From Siphonodentalium dalli (lineage: Eukaryota; Mollusca; Scaphopoda; Gadilida; Siphonodentaliidae): DNA of 64,000 nt. Below the pieces are notes generated by a model, which saw nothing but the letters and a program-made list of their open reading frames with translations, was not told where the DNA came from and ran no database searches. The translations under genes and the position numbers were made by a program. Shown here in pieces: positions 1 to 11,461 of the stretch (within the stretch, counting starts at the first letter, position 1; the number at the start of each line of letters is the position of its first letter). The DNA lies in the NCBI GenBank assembly GCA_032622095.1, contig CP136069.1, positions 13,684,450 to 13,748,449 of the forward strand. Direction: 5' to 3'.

Positions 1-480
1 CGTTATGGTTTATTGATGGCCCGACAGGAATGATTAACAGCCCAAGGGCATATTAGAGGCCCGAGACACAGTCGAGGGCCGTTAATAGGAGCGAGGTTTG
101 TTAATCGTTCCTGGAAGGCCATTAATAAACAAAGGCGCCCGACAAAATAATGTTATTACTATTATTACCACTCCGTCCTCGTGTGAGCAGGCATTAATGA
201 ACAGAAAGCTTCATTATCGCCCCCCGCCCGCTTCCGGTCAACTTCGCCTCAAAATTATGGAATCTTATCGTGCGGGTAAAATACTGTTAATCTACTAGAG
301 AACGCCCTCTAATGTGGTAATAATACTAATTATTACCACTTTCTCGGGAATGTGTTTAGCTGTGTTTCCAAACTGCGTCATGTTATTACTATTATTACCA
401 CTTTCGCTGTTATAACACAAGGGATGTGTTTCTGGAAATCAATTTTAGCACTTTTTAAGCACTTTTCCCTGCTTTTCTAC
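1..480. other. Non-coding left flank, short dispersed repeats
   Basis: No coding exon is recognised. A motif of the type tgttattactattattacca occurs near 150 and 380, with a diverged inverted relative near 315-345. The final TMCC exon would be expected further left, outside the window. Confidence 0.4.
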
Positions 481-484
481 TCAC

Positions 485-1190
485 ATTTGTGGAATGGCCT
501 AAAAATTATGACACGAGGTGAAATGCCTTAAAAATTAAGACACGAGGTGAAATTATGGTGTACTGTTTCCGCCACATATGTTTTTCACTTCCTTCGCTTG
601 GTTTTTTCGCTTGCTTCGCGGCGAAGCAAGTGAAATAATCTCAATTATTTCGGTTCCTTCGCCAGGAACCGAAGGAAGCGAAAAAATCAAATGAAGCGAG
701 CGAAAAAATCAAACAACGAAAGCTAAAAAAACATCATTGTTATTTCGCTTGCTTCGTTTTTTTCGATTCCTTTGTTCCTTCGTGCGACATTTTGTTGCTT
801 TTTCGCTTTCGGCGGTTCCTTCGTGCAGTATCCGAAGCAAGCGAATGAACTGCCGAAATCCAACAACAACAACCAAGAAAAAAGTTTGTCTTGGTTGTTG
901 TTGTTGATTTTTTCACTTGCTTCGTTTGATTCGCAGCGAATTGAGATTATTTCGTATGCTTTGCTTTGAAGGAACCGATGTAAGCGAAAAAATCAAACGA
1001 AGGAAGTGAAAAAAACTAAATGTCGGAAACAATACACCATATATATGGTTTTAAATTTATGACACAAGGTGAATGGCTTAAAAATTATGACACTAGGTTA
1101 AATGGCTTAAAAATTATGAAATGAGGTGAAATGGCTTAACAGTTATGACACGAGGTTAAATGGCTTCAATTTTATGACAGGGGCTAAGAC
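485..1190. repeat. ~28 bp tandem repeat split by a fold-back element
   Basis: Units like attatgacacgaggtgaaat repeat at 500-555 and again at 1050-1185. Between them (about 555-1040) lies a fold-back insertion whose ends are inverted repeats: atggtgtactgtttccg on the left and its near complement ending in acaccat on the right. Its interior is a mosaic of direct and inverted copies of cgcttgcttcg / cgaagcaagcg words. The array is therefore interrupted by a later insertion. Confidence 0.7.
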
Positions 1191-1264
1191 AGATGAATGG
1201 TAAGTTTTGACACCCAGATGTGAAACATACATCTAAATGGAGATCAATTGATGATTGAATTTAC

Positions 1265-1443
1265 CTCGATGTCAAAAATGGTGAAAGCAGACTAGCTGCT
1301 GTCGAAGCGAGAACTAATATCACAGCTAAAATGGCGAGTACAACATTGATGAGTTTGGAGAGTATGGTTCGTAACCGCACATCGTCCACCAACTCCATCG
1401 ACGTCCAGTCCTGTTGGTGCTGTTGTAGCTCCATCTTCGTTAC
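1265..1443 (-). CDS. TMCC-family protein, exon with first transmembrane segment
   Basis: This is the most 3' exon visible. It is 179 nt, enters in phase 0 after an AG at 1445-1444 and leaves with two extra bases before a gtaaat donor. It begins VTKMELQQHQQ, matching the conserved TRISKMELQQ region of TMCC proteins, and then has a long hydrophobic run (LSKLINVVLAILAVILVLAS and following residues) corresponding to the first of the two C-terminal membrane helices that anchor TMCC proteins in the endoplasmic reticulum. The second helix and C-terminus should be in the next exon, left of base 1. Orthology to TMCC1/2/3 is inferred from remembered family sequence, not from a search. Confidence 0.88.
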
Positions 1444-1520
1444 CTAAAGACACAAATACTCTAATTAGTTCTTTACTTAATATTCATAACTGAGTAGTTC
1501 CCATGGTGCAACATTAAAGA

Positions 1521-1902
1521 CCCTGTGCCAATGCATTCTCTTATATATGTGAGTCAACCATAGGGAGCCTCGCATATATAAGAGAATACATTGGCCTAAC
1601 AATTTAAAAAAAAAAATTCTTATATTCTTTAACAATTTTTATACTTTTTTTCTTACATTCTTTATCAATTTTAATCCATTTTTCTTACATTCTTTAACAA
1701 TTTTTATCATTTTTTATCATTATCTCTTACAGTCTTACATTCTTTAACAATTTTTTTAATCATTTTTTCGTACATTCTTTAACAAATATAACAAATAGTA
1801 AAAAAAATGTTAGGCCAATGCATTCTCTTATATATGAAAGGCGACCTATGGTCGACGACCTATGGTCGACTCGCCTATATAAGAGAATGCATTGGCACAG
1901 GG
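1521..1902. mobile_element. Hairpin-core MITE, paired arms
   Basis: It begins ccctgtgccaatgcattc and ends with the complement gaatgcattggcacaggg. Each arm is itself a hairpin with ttatatatg/catatataa stems, and an A/T-rich spacer with attctttaacaattt repeats separates them. A second short duplication (cgacctatggt twice) sits in the right arm. Confidence 0.75.
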
Positions 1903-1974
1903 TTTTCGCAAAAACTTCAGGAAGCTCCCATCATGAAATGGTTAAATGTCACATTACAAAGAAAACAAATGTAT

Positions 1975-2525
1975 TAACCCTTTCGATACTAAATACTCAT
2001 TGATGAGTAGCTCTCTTAGGAATTGTTTAGATGGAAATGTTCAGATAATAATAAGTTCAACAAATGATAATAGGCCGTTTGTTGAACTTATTATCTGAAC
2101 ATTTCTGAGCTTTTATTAACCCTTTACCCAACAGAACGGCCCTGTGCCAATGCATTCTGTTATATATGCGAGTCGACCATAGGTCGCCTCGCATATATAA
2201 TAGAATGCATTGGCTTAACACATTAAAAATTATAAAATTGTTAAAGAATGCAAGAAAAAATGGTAAAAAGTGGCCAATGCATTCTCTTATATATGCGAGG
2301 CGACCTATGGTCGACTCGCATATATAAGAGAATGCATTGGCACAGGGCATAACTTTACATTTCACACCAATGAATATTAATCCTTCTGTTCTTGGATTAT
2401 CATTTTGTCTGTCTGTCGTCTGCTTTTATAGCTTTTATTAACATCCCTCCAAATGAGAAATAGACCATTCAAATGTATATTTTTATAACTGTGTGGGAGA
2501 ATCAATTTAGTATAGAAAGGACAGG
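1975..2525. mobile_element. piggyBac-like MITE (ccctttctatactaaa family) with nested hairpin MITE
   Basis: It begins ttaaccctttcgatactaaa and ends in an inverted relative (tttagtatagaaagg). Near 2040-2105 there is a palindrome around ttcagataataa. A second TTAA-flanked element (2116-2348), starting ccctttacccaacag and carrying the ccctgtgcc hairpins, has inserted into it. TTAA targets and CCC termini are characteristic of piggyBac-type transposition; no transposase is present. Confidence 0.65.
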
Positions 2526-2749
2526 GGCCCTGAAAATCTCTTAATTTTCATTCATTGAGTTTCTGTAATTTTTTTCAAACTGATATGGAAGTCATCTGGA
2601 AGTTTCCAACTATAGGTGGAATTTGGTTGGAAATTTCCAACAGTTGGAAAAAAGTGTACGTAAATCTTTTTTTCATTCAAATCGAAAGATAGAAAATAAT
2701 GATTTTAATCTCGAATCGCTGAATGCAAATATCATGAGATATGCCATAT

Positions 2750-3060
2750 TATACGACTAACATACTGAATTCGATAATATGCCAAATAGGACTAACATAC
2801 TGAATTCAATAATATGCCATGTTATACCACTAACATACTGAATCAACAAGAGATGGACTACCGTCCGGTGCATACCGCCCCATGTTCCATACTGCCTAGT
2901 GTGGGCATACCTATATCCTATGACTGTGATATTCAGGCAGACAGATCCAAAAATCAGCATTTTCAGATAAACAAAGGTGGATAATTCCTGTATGAAAAAA
3001 CCAGAACAAAACAATTGAACACTCCATTGAATGTCTTCATAGCGGTGAACATCAATAACA
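2750..3060. repeat. Short direct repeats and fragment of acaagag-type interspersed repeat
   Basis: Three copies of ctaacatactgaatt lie at 2755-2845, followed by caacaagagatggac and gtgcataccg, the left end of an interspersed repeat family also seen at 9400, 24940-25795 and 26190. The copy runs straight into the tandem-core element that follows. Confidence 0.6.
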
Positions 3061-4325
3061 AATCTCATGAAGATCCGACTAAAGGTTCGACCTGTAGCCC
3101 GTGCCAAAGGATGTAGTCATGCAAAGATGGCTGTCGGTGGTCATGTTTTATAGCCGAATGACCCCAAAATGATTCGTTCCCATCCAGATGTCAATATTAA
3201 CATCCACGACAATGTCATGATGATCAGACAAACACTCCGACCTTTAGCCCGTGCTAATGGAATGAATTTTGAAATCCAAGATGGCTGCTAGCGGCCATGT
3301 TTTTTTTGCCAATTAACCCCATGACAAATTTCATAATGATACAATCAAATATATGACCTGTAGTCCATACCAAAGGATTTAGTCATGCAAAAAGTAAAAT
3401 TCAAGATGTTCCCATCTACATGTCAATGTTAACATCCACGACAAATTTCAAAATGATCCAACCAAAGGTATGACTTGTAGCCCGTGCCAAAGTATTTAGC
3501 CATGCAAAGAGTAAAATCCAAGATGGCTGCCGGCGGCCATGTTTAATGGCGGAATGACCCCAAAATGACTCGTTCTCATCAACATGTCAATGTTAACATC
3601 CATGATCAATTTCATAATGATCCAACGAAAGGTACCACCTGTAGCCCGTGCCAAAGGATGTTGTCATGCAAAGAGTAATATCCAAGATGGCTGTCTGCAG
3701 CCATGTTTTATAGCCGAATGACCCTAATATGATTCCTTCCCATCTAGATATCAATATTAACATCCACGACAAATTTCATGATGATTAGACGAACATTCTG
3801 GCCTGTAGCCCGTGCTAAGGGATTGAATTTTGACCGCATTTGTTTTGCCAAATGACCCCAATAAGTCTCATTCCCATCTATATGTCAATGTCAACAGCCA
3901 TGACAAATTTCATACAATCGAAACAAAGATACGACCTGTAGCCCGTGCCAAAGGATTTAGTCATGCAAAAAGTAAAATTCAAGATGTTCCCATCTACATG
4001 TCAATATTAACATCCACGACAAATTTCATGATGATCAGACGAACACTCTGGCCTGTAGCCCGTGCTAATGGATTGAATTTTTACCGCATTTCTTTTGCCA
4101 AATGAGCCCAATATGACTCATTCCCATCTATATGTCAATGTCAACAGCCATGACAAATTTCATAATGATCGAAGCAAAGATACAACCTGTAGCCCATGTC
4201 ATTGAAAGAGTAAAATCCAAGATGGCTGCCGGCGGTCATGTTTTATGGCCGACTAACACCAAAATAACTCGTTCCCATCTACATGTCAATATTAACATCC
4301 ACGACAAATTTCACGCTCCTAGACA
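3060..4325. mobile_element. Pearl/Helentron-like element, tandem core of ~165 bp units
   Basis: Diverged ~165 bp units contain aaatccaagatggctgc, aatgaccccaaaatgac, catctacatgtcaat and gacctgtagcccgtg in fixed order. The unit is shared with arrays at 29.5, 32.1 and 46.8 kb. Neither terminus is clear in this copy. Small ORFs here are shadows of the repeat. Confidence 0.7.
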
Positions 4326-4353
4326 GTGATCAAGGAATATTATTAATAATTAC

Positions 4354-4443
4354 CCTGGTTTGGCAGTTTTCGAGCACATCATGAATGTCCGTTGTCCGCT
4401 CATCCAACTGGTATTCAACCTTTTCCTCCATGCTTCGGATATC
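4354..4443 (-). CDS. TMCC-family protein, coiled-coil exon
   Basis: A 90 nt exon (30 codons, phase 0 at both ends) with acceptor ttttccag and donor gtaatt. It reads DIRSMEEKVEYQLDERTTDI and then HDVLENCQTR, matching the ASMEEKIAYQSYERARDIQE and ALEACQTR part of the conserved TMCC coiled coil just before the membrane anchor. It is joined on one side to the NLKQ-ending exon and on the other to the VTKMELQQ exon. Confidence 0.9.
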
Positions 4444-4474
4444 CTGGAAAAGGTTAAAGAAGATCAGTGTATAC

Positions 4475-4645
4475 AGAAAATAACAGTGGATAGACTAGAA
4501 ATTCAGTGGACAGTCAGCATACACAGAACATAACAGTGGATAGACTAGAAATTCAGTGGACAGTCAGCATATACAGAACATAACAGTGTATAGACTAGAA
4601 ATTCAGTGGACAGTCAGCATATACAGAACATAACGCAGTGGACAG
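4475..4645. repeat. ~60 bp minisatellite, about 3 units
   Basis: Units of the form agaaattcagtggacagtca + gcatatacagaacataaca lie 30-200 bp upstream (in gene orientation) of the 3' splice site of the neighbouring TMCC exon. The array does not contain exon sequence. Confidence 0.8.
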
Positions 4646-4704
4646 TTAACAGACTGAATAACTTGGCAGATGTTCAGAACAAGATAGGATATCATGGAAA
4701 TTTC

Positions 4705-4980
4705 ATAAAAATGCATTCTCTTATATATGCGAGTCTCCATATATAAGAGAATGCACTGACTTACAAGGTCAATGTAAATATTGTTAGGCCAATGCATTCT
4801 TTTACATATGCGAGGCTCCCTATGAGAGACTCAGATATATAAGAGAATGCTTTGCATATCTAAGTGAGTGGACTGGGCCACTGGCTTATAAGCTCAATGT
4901 AAATATTGATAGGCCAACGCATTCTTATATATATATAAGACTCACATATATAAGAGAATGTTTTGGAACAGGGTTTTCGC
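4705..4980. mobile_element. Three short hairpin-core copies
   Basis: Hairpins with tgcattctcttatatatg type arms occur at about 4711-4755, 4791-4850 and 4910-4975. They end in tttcgcgagatttcaggaag, a tail also seen at 1905, 39490 and 40795. Confidence 0.6.
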
Positions 4981-5086
4981 GAGATTTCAGGAAGCTCCAG
5001 TCATGGAAGGTTTCAGAAGCCTCAACCTATCATTTCTTCTGAACAAAATAATTGCATCGAAATATAGCCGATGTACTATAAATATA

Positions 5087-5117
<31 letters not shown>

Positions 5118-6290
5118 TACACTTATTGAGCGCCTATCCTCGTTAGAGCCCTAAGTGCTTTACATTGAATACATATATGTGAATATACAAAATACATTTA
5201 AAACAAAGTGTCATTTGGTTTTCGTGATCTTATGTGTGGTATAGTTGGGAAAACATCTCGCGTACAGGTAGGTCTTGAGGCCTGTTTTGAACTCATCGAG
5301 GGATGATGTAATCCGAGCGTTTATGGATAGGTAGTGAAGATCGACAAGAACAGTGTAATGTGTTCGCATTTCTTGGTCCAGGAAACAATTCTTGCTGCAA
5401 CGTTAATGAGTCGCTGAAGAATAGAATACATACAGTCCTTGTTTGAATACCGAAATATCTCATTAGTGTCTGGAAAGAAATATTGAATTTTCACGAGTGG
5501 CTGCAAGCCGCAAGTGAATTTTTTTTTATTTCTTTCCAGATATGAATGATATATTTCAGGCATTCATACAAAAAACTGTAGTTATTCTTTTTATTATATG
5601 CACCTTATTAAAGCTCAAAGTTGCTAATTTGTGCAGCATTTTAACTTTTAATAGTACAGCAATTTGAACAATACTCGGCAAGAATACTTCCTACTAATCA
5701 AAAGTACGCAATTATATATATCTAGATAAAGCAACAAGACTCGTGTAAAGAAATGAAACGCAGAATCGAAACTAACAAGTCTCTGTGTCACCAGTCAAAA
5801 TATATATATCTGATGTGCGCTGGTCACAGCTGCATGATGCTTGATAAGTTGAAGCTAACCAATAAAAAACACCAAAATAGCTGACGATACATGATCAATA
5901 ATTAGATGTCAAGGGCGTCTGTTTCAACTATATATATGAGCGCATGTTATTTTTTTTCGGAAAGTAAATCGCTTGCTTAATGTTTTGCCTTCTACTTATG
6001 GTGGTTCTCCTGTGAAATATGGATTAAATTATAAGAAATAACACTTGTTTCGAATAAGGTTATGGGTTATAACTGATAAGTTTGCAGAAAATTTACACTA
6101 AACGCGGTTATAAAATTTGTCTTAAAATTTCTCGCTCGTGTAAACCACCCGGCGGGCTGCAGTGAAATATAACGAAACCTACAGTGAAATAACGTCATCA
6201 TATTTTACTGTGGCTTCTAATAGATACATACCAAGATCTACGTTTCGGTAATTTCCCGCTATTTTATATAGCTAAGCATATAATAAATAT
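4980..6290. other. AT-rich intron sequence with (ATA)n microsatellite
   Basis: An (ATA)n tract lies at about 5088-5118. No exon with matching splice phase was found in the rest of this stretch. Confidence 0.45.
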
Positions 6291-6294
6291 TATT

Positions 6295-8098
6295 TCTTGC
6301 ATTACTTTCGATGGCCTAATTGGTATACTTATACTGAAGTTTGTATTATAAATATAATATACATAATTTGTTTTATTTTCAATTGCCTTTCTGTTACTAA
6401 CCTGTTTGAGGTTTGTACTATACACATAATATCTTTTCTTGCTGTTTTTTTCATTGGCCTTCTGTTGAGTTACTCACCTGTTTGAGGTTTGTACTATACA
6501 CATAATATCTTTTCTTGCTGTTTTTTTCATTGGCCTTCTGTTGGGTTACTCACCTGTTTGAGGTTTGTTTTGATTGATTGATTTATTGCATAAGTCACAT
6601 AACAGTGAAACAAGCAAAACGTATATACACTATGTACACAACTTTGAATATCACATTAATCATTGTTCATTTCATGTACTATACACATAATATCATTTCT
6701 TGCAATTATGTTCAATGGCCTTCTGTTGGGTTACTTGCCCGTTTGAGGTTTGTACTATATACATAATAAATATAATTTCTTGCATTTATTTTCGATGGCC
6801 TTTCTGTTGAGTTACTCACCTGTTTGAGATTCGTACTATACACATAATATCATTTCTTGCAATTATTTCGATGGCCTTCTGTTGGGTTACTCACCTGTTT
6901 GAGGTTTGTTCTATAAATATATATAATTTCTTGCATTTATTTTCGATGGCCTTTCTGTTGAGTTACTCACCTGTTTGAGATTCATACTATACACATAATA
7001 TCATTTCTTGCAATTATTTCGATGGCCTTCTGTTGGGTTACTCACCTGTTTGAGGTTTGTTCTATAAATATATATAATTTCTTGCATTTATTTCGATGGC
7101 CTTTCTGTTGGGTTACTCACCTGTTTGAGGTTTGTGCTATAAATATATATAATTTCTTGCATTTATTTCGATGGCCTTTCTGTTGGGTTACTCACCTGTT
7201 TGAGGTTTGTGCTATATATATATATAATTTCTTGCATTTATTTCGATGGCCTTTCTGTTGGGTTACTCACCTGTTTGAGGTTTGTGCTATATATATATAT
7301 AATTTCTTGCATTTATTTCGATGGCCTTTCTGTTGGGTTACTCACCTGTTTGAGGTTTGTTCTATAAATATATATAATTTCTTGCATTTATTTCGATGGC
7401 CTTTCTGTTGGGTTACTCACCTGTTTGAGGTTTGTACTATATACATAATAAATATAATTTCTTGCATTTATTTTCGTTGGCCTTTCTGTTTGGTTACTCA
7501 CCTGTTTGACGTTTGTTCTATAAATATATATAATTTCTTGCATTTATTTCGATGGCCTTTCTGTTGGGTTACTCACCTGTTTGAGGTTTGTACTATAAAT
7601 ATATATAATTTATTTCGATGGCCTTTCTGTTGGGTTACTCACCTGTTTGAGGTTTGTACTATAAATATATATAATTTATTTTGATGGCCTTTCTGTTGGG
7701 TTACTCACCTGTTTGAGGTTTGTGCTATATATATATATAATTTCTTGCATTTATTTCGATGGCCTTTCTGTTGGGTTACTCACCTGTTTGAGGTTTGTTC
7801 TATAAATATATATAATTTCTTGCATTTATTTCGATGGCCTTTCTGTTTGGTTACTCACCTGTTTGAGGTTTGTTCTATAAATATATATAATTTCTTGCAT
7901 TTATTTCGATGGCCTTTCTGTTGGGTTACTCACCTGTTTGAGGTTTGTTCTATAAATATATATAATTTTTTGCATTTATTTCGATGGCCTTTCTGTTGGG
8001 TTACTCACCTGTTTGAGGTTTGTGCTATAAATATATATAATTTCTTGCATTTATTTTCGATGGCCTTTCTGTTGGGTTACTCACCTGTTTGAGGTTTG
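6295..8098 (-). repeat. ~75 bp tandem array derived from a TMCC exon end and its 5' splice site
   Basis: About 20 units. Read on the minus strand, each unit carries AACCTCAAACAG followed by gtgagtaacccaacag: the last 12 exon bases (NLKQ) and first intron bases of exon 8085-8216. That exon's own junction forms the right-hand end of the array. Each unit also has a tatag acceptor-like site about 16 bases before the copied donor. Units at 7100-8090 are nearly identical; those on the left are diverged, and one is interrupted near 6560-6665 by an unrelated insertion (ttgattgattgatttattgc). The long plus-strand ORFs here are repeat artefacts. Confidence 0.9.
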
Positions 8099-8216
8099 CT
8101 ATCTCATTCTGATGGAGTTCTGTGAGGTCATTCATTTGGACTTCAAGTCTGTCTGACTTTGCACATTCTTCCTCGACAAGAGACCTCACCGTAACCATCT
8201 CTGTTTGTGTAGCCAT
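8085..8216 (-). CDS. TMCC-family protein, coiled-coil exon (NDLTELHQNEI)
   Basis: A 132 nt exon, 44 codons, phase 0 at both ends, acceptor gtattcag and donor gtgagt. It contains SDRLEVQMNDLTELHQNEIA then NLKQ, nearly identical to the vertebrate TMCC signature RLEEQLNDLTELHQNEI and LNLKQ, and this is the strongest single piece of evidence for the gene. It encodes part of the C-terminal coiled coil used in TMCC oligomerisation. Its donor has been copied many times in the adjoining intron. Confidence 0.93.
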
Positions 8217-8239
8217 CTGAATACAAGACAATATTCGGT

Positions 8240-9180
8240 AACAACTACTCTCACTTTTTTTGGCTACAACTACAAAAAAACAAAATCACTTCAAAGTTTT
8301 GAATAATTAATTATATTTCTGAACCAAATGCATTTTCAAGTCTTTTCATTAAATTCAGAGATTACTGATGCAGAGGTCGAATGATCGTTGACGTGTGTCT
8401 CAGGAGATAAATAATGAAATGAACAAGGGTTGAGCATCAAAGATGGGTCTGGTTGAGTTTTTTACCCATAACAGTGAATCTGCTCGACCGAGAATCACTA
8501 AAAATTGACAAACTAAACAACCATAACTCAGAACTAACCGGTAAGGGCCATTACAGAGGCAAAAAAAAAACAAGTTTTTGTGCTAATGGGCAGAAAATTG
8601 CTAAAAATAGACAAACTAACTCAAGTGAAAAGGATCGGACAAATATGGTTTTTGAAATCGTTCGAGATATTGTTGTCAAAGATCCATATACCCAATACGA
8701 ATGTTATCGGTTGAAGTTTGATCAAGTTATTACACTAACCGTCATACAATTGCTAAAACAAATGCAAACTAAGGGCCATAACTCAGGTAAAATAAATCAA
8801 GACAAATCCGGGTTATCCGGCAAATTCGATCGAGATATTGTTGTGAATGGTCCACATGTCAAATATGAATATAATCGGTTGATGTTTGTTCAAGTTTTCG
8901 CGCTAACGGTCATAAAATTGCTGAAAATAGACAAACTAAGGGCCGTAACTCAGTTAAAAAGGATCGGACAAATCTGGTTTTCAAACTCTTTTGAGATATT
9001 GTTGTAAAAGATCCATATACCAAATATGAATGAAACAGGTAGTTGTTGCATCAAGTTATTGCCCTAAGGGACATCAAATTACTATAAATAGAAATAAGTG
9101 GCATAACTGTGGTTAGAAAGTCGGGCGGACCCTGATTTTCTGTGTACATCTGTCGTACATGACAATTAACTCACATAACA
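8240..9180. repeat. Diverged ~175 bp repeat with cataactcag motif
   Basis: Three or more units carry ataactcaggtaaaa, atcggacaaat, gagatattgttgt and atccatatacc in the same order (about 8560, 8750, 8930). A 184-codon open frame crosses it, but its codons follow the repeat units, so I do not call a gene. Confidence 0.65.
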
Positions 9181-9394
9181 AAAATTGTTGGAATCCATCA
9201 ATAAACAGCTATGTTATTTTAGTTTGTTGATGCCCTCCCACCCGATCGCCAGCCCACAAACCGTCCCTTATCATATCAATTGTCAAGTTTTGACTAAAAA
9301 CTGTGTGTGCGTGTTTATCAAAATGTTTTGGCCCGAAAAATTGACTTTGCCTCGCTTAAGTTTAAGTCAGAAATAAGGCTGATAGTATCGCAGA

Positions 9395-9960
9395 ATGGAC
9401 TCAGACGAAAACAAGAGATGGACTGTCGTCCGGTGCATACCCCCCCTTGATAGTATCGCAGAACGGACTCAGATGTAAACTAGAGATGGACTGTCGTCCG
9501 TTGTATACCCCCTTGTGGCATACTGCCTAGTTTGGGCTATAACCTATGACTGATATACTCAGACAGAAGGACCCACAAATCAGCATTTTCATATAAACAA
9601 AGATAAATAACTGTAGAACGAAAAACCAAAACAAAACGGTTGAACACGCTGTTAAATGACCTCATAGCGGAGAACATCCATACCAAATTTCATTGAGATC
9701 GGAGCATTACTGTTCAAGTTCTGGACCAAAAAGCCAACATTTCCAGATAAACAAAGATGAATAACTCTAGAATGGAAAACCCGATCAAAACGATTGAATC
9801 CTCTATTGAATGTCCCCATAGTAGTGAACATCCATACAAAATATCATTGAGATCCGAGGACTACTGTTAAGTTATGACATGAACAGTCATCGGATGCATG
9901 GACAGACGGAAAGGTGCAAAACAGTATACCCCCCTTTTTTTTAAAGGGGGTATAATAAAT
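9395..9960. repeat. Interspersed repeat starting acaagag and ending ggggtata
   Basis: The left part has aacaagagatggactgtcgt twice (9405, 9478) and gtgcatacccccc. The middle has ataaacaaagatgaataact and ccataccaaatttcattgag. The right end is gtgcaaaacagtatacccc, then a T run and ggggtataat, forming a small terminal hairpin. The same arrangement occurs at 25230-25795. Confidence 0.7.
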
Positions 9961-10094
9961 ATATATCTTTGGTTGTTGTTAGCCACCTGTAGTATCGTAG
10001 CAGTCCAGTGGTTAGTAAGATCATTTCATAAAATCAGGGTAAGTAGACACCATGCCATCAAATTCTGCACGCTGCATGGCAACATTTATAATGT

Positions 10095-10385
10095 AATGGG
10101 GGGGGGGTCACTTAAAAATAGAACATGGTTTGGTGCAACCAAGCCTGAATCTAATGTGTCTGACATTTGCAGAATGAGGTCCCCAGAGGGTGAATTTAGT
10201 GATGCTATCCGGCATAGAGGGCTAGCGTCACCAAATTCATCCTCTGGGGACCTTATTCTACTTAGGCCTCAACTGCTATGGGAGACCTGGGATCACATTG
10301 AAGTTCCCCAGTTGAAGTTGGTGATGTTCACCTATTAGTCACCTCAATTATGCAATTTATTTTCTGCAAATTAGGCGATATAGAA
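10095..10385. mobile_element. Double-palindrome MITE, long variant
   Basis: It contains agaatgaggtccccagaggg with the inverted caccctctggggacc partner, and a distal part (gggagacctgggatcac, gttcaccta) found in the longer family members at 51155 and 61455. A run of nine G lies at 10099-10107. Confidence 0.65.
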
Positions 10386-10389
10386 ACTG

Positions 10390-11455
10390 AACAGAAGGGG
10401 AAAAGTATTCTAAAAACAATGTTGATTTAAGACTATATATACTTCCAAGAAGATGAGGCCTAAGCGGAATGAGGTAACCAGAGGGTGAATTTGGTTTAAC
10501 CCATCCCTTGGCGATAGTAAATTACTATGATCGGAATCATAAATGAGAGTTTTGATGTTGAATTATAGAGTATACTGTTATGTACTATTATAGACAAATG
10601 AACATAACACAAATTATTGGAATTTATGGGTCACTCGCATTTATATAAGAGAATGCACTGGTACAGGATCTGTAATGCTGCACCACCACAGCTTTGGGTT
10701 AAATGTGAAAAGGTGACCTGGACATGGACTACTTGGGTTAAGAGAGTCCAATTTAAGTTTACAATGTATCAAATTCTACCAACAGTCATCAAGATAAGAC
10801 ACTCACTGCTGACACATTAATATCAATTATATAGCAGAGCTGTCAACAAATCACAGGCATTGTTTATGTTGAAGGCTGGCGTCTCTATTAAACCAATATT
10901 ATAACATTTATAATGACCTCAGACCATCTGTAGAGTGATATACTCAGCTGTGCAATGCAGCACATATGTTCTAGTCTACTATTAATATCATGTGATGTGT
11001 ATTGTTTAAACTTTTTTTTAAATTAGCTACCATAACTTTCTTTATCTGCACATTGGCATAAGAGACATAAGAAAATAATAAAGCCTTATCAATAGCTAAG
11101 TAGTCCAAAGGCATGGGATGTAATTGGTGAATTGGGTTTAATGTCGCTCCAAACAAATTTACCAGTACATATCTAATGATTTTGGACCGATTTAAACAAA
11201 ATTTGAGGGGGTGACTCCGGGAGAGTTATAATGTTGTTAGATTTTCAAATTTTTTTAACTAATTTTTTTTTAAAATTATTTAAAAATAAAAATAAAAAAT
11301 TTATATATATTTTTTTTATTTATTTATATATTTAATTTTTGTTTGTTTGTTAAATTGAGCTAGGAATTCAATCTAATTTTTAAATTTTTTGTTTTTAAGA
11401 GTGAATATTTTTTCGAAAAAGGGCCATAACTCAGTTAACAGGACGTTCATTTTCA
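10390..11455. other. Intron sequence, AT-rich, one partial hairpin
   Basis: A fragment of a hairpin-core MITE lies at about 10625-10670. Bases 11220-11400 are extremely A/T-rich. Nothing coding was recognised. Confidence 0.4.
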
Positions 11456-11461
11456 CTTCAG

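Noticed and set aside
2057-2365. Recurrent small ORFs containing QCILLYMR..YKRMHW
   Set aside because: They occur at every hairpin-core MITE copy on either strand and are translations of the hairpin arms.
7022-8092. 220- and 115-codon plus-strand ORFs with FRWPFCWVTHLFEVC repeats
   Set aside because: Antisense readings of the exon-junction array; the real coding strand is minus.
8453-9007. 184-codon plus-strand ORF
   Set aside because: It follows a diverged ~175 bp repeat family with cataactcag motifs; no domain recognised.
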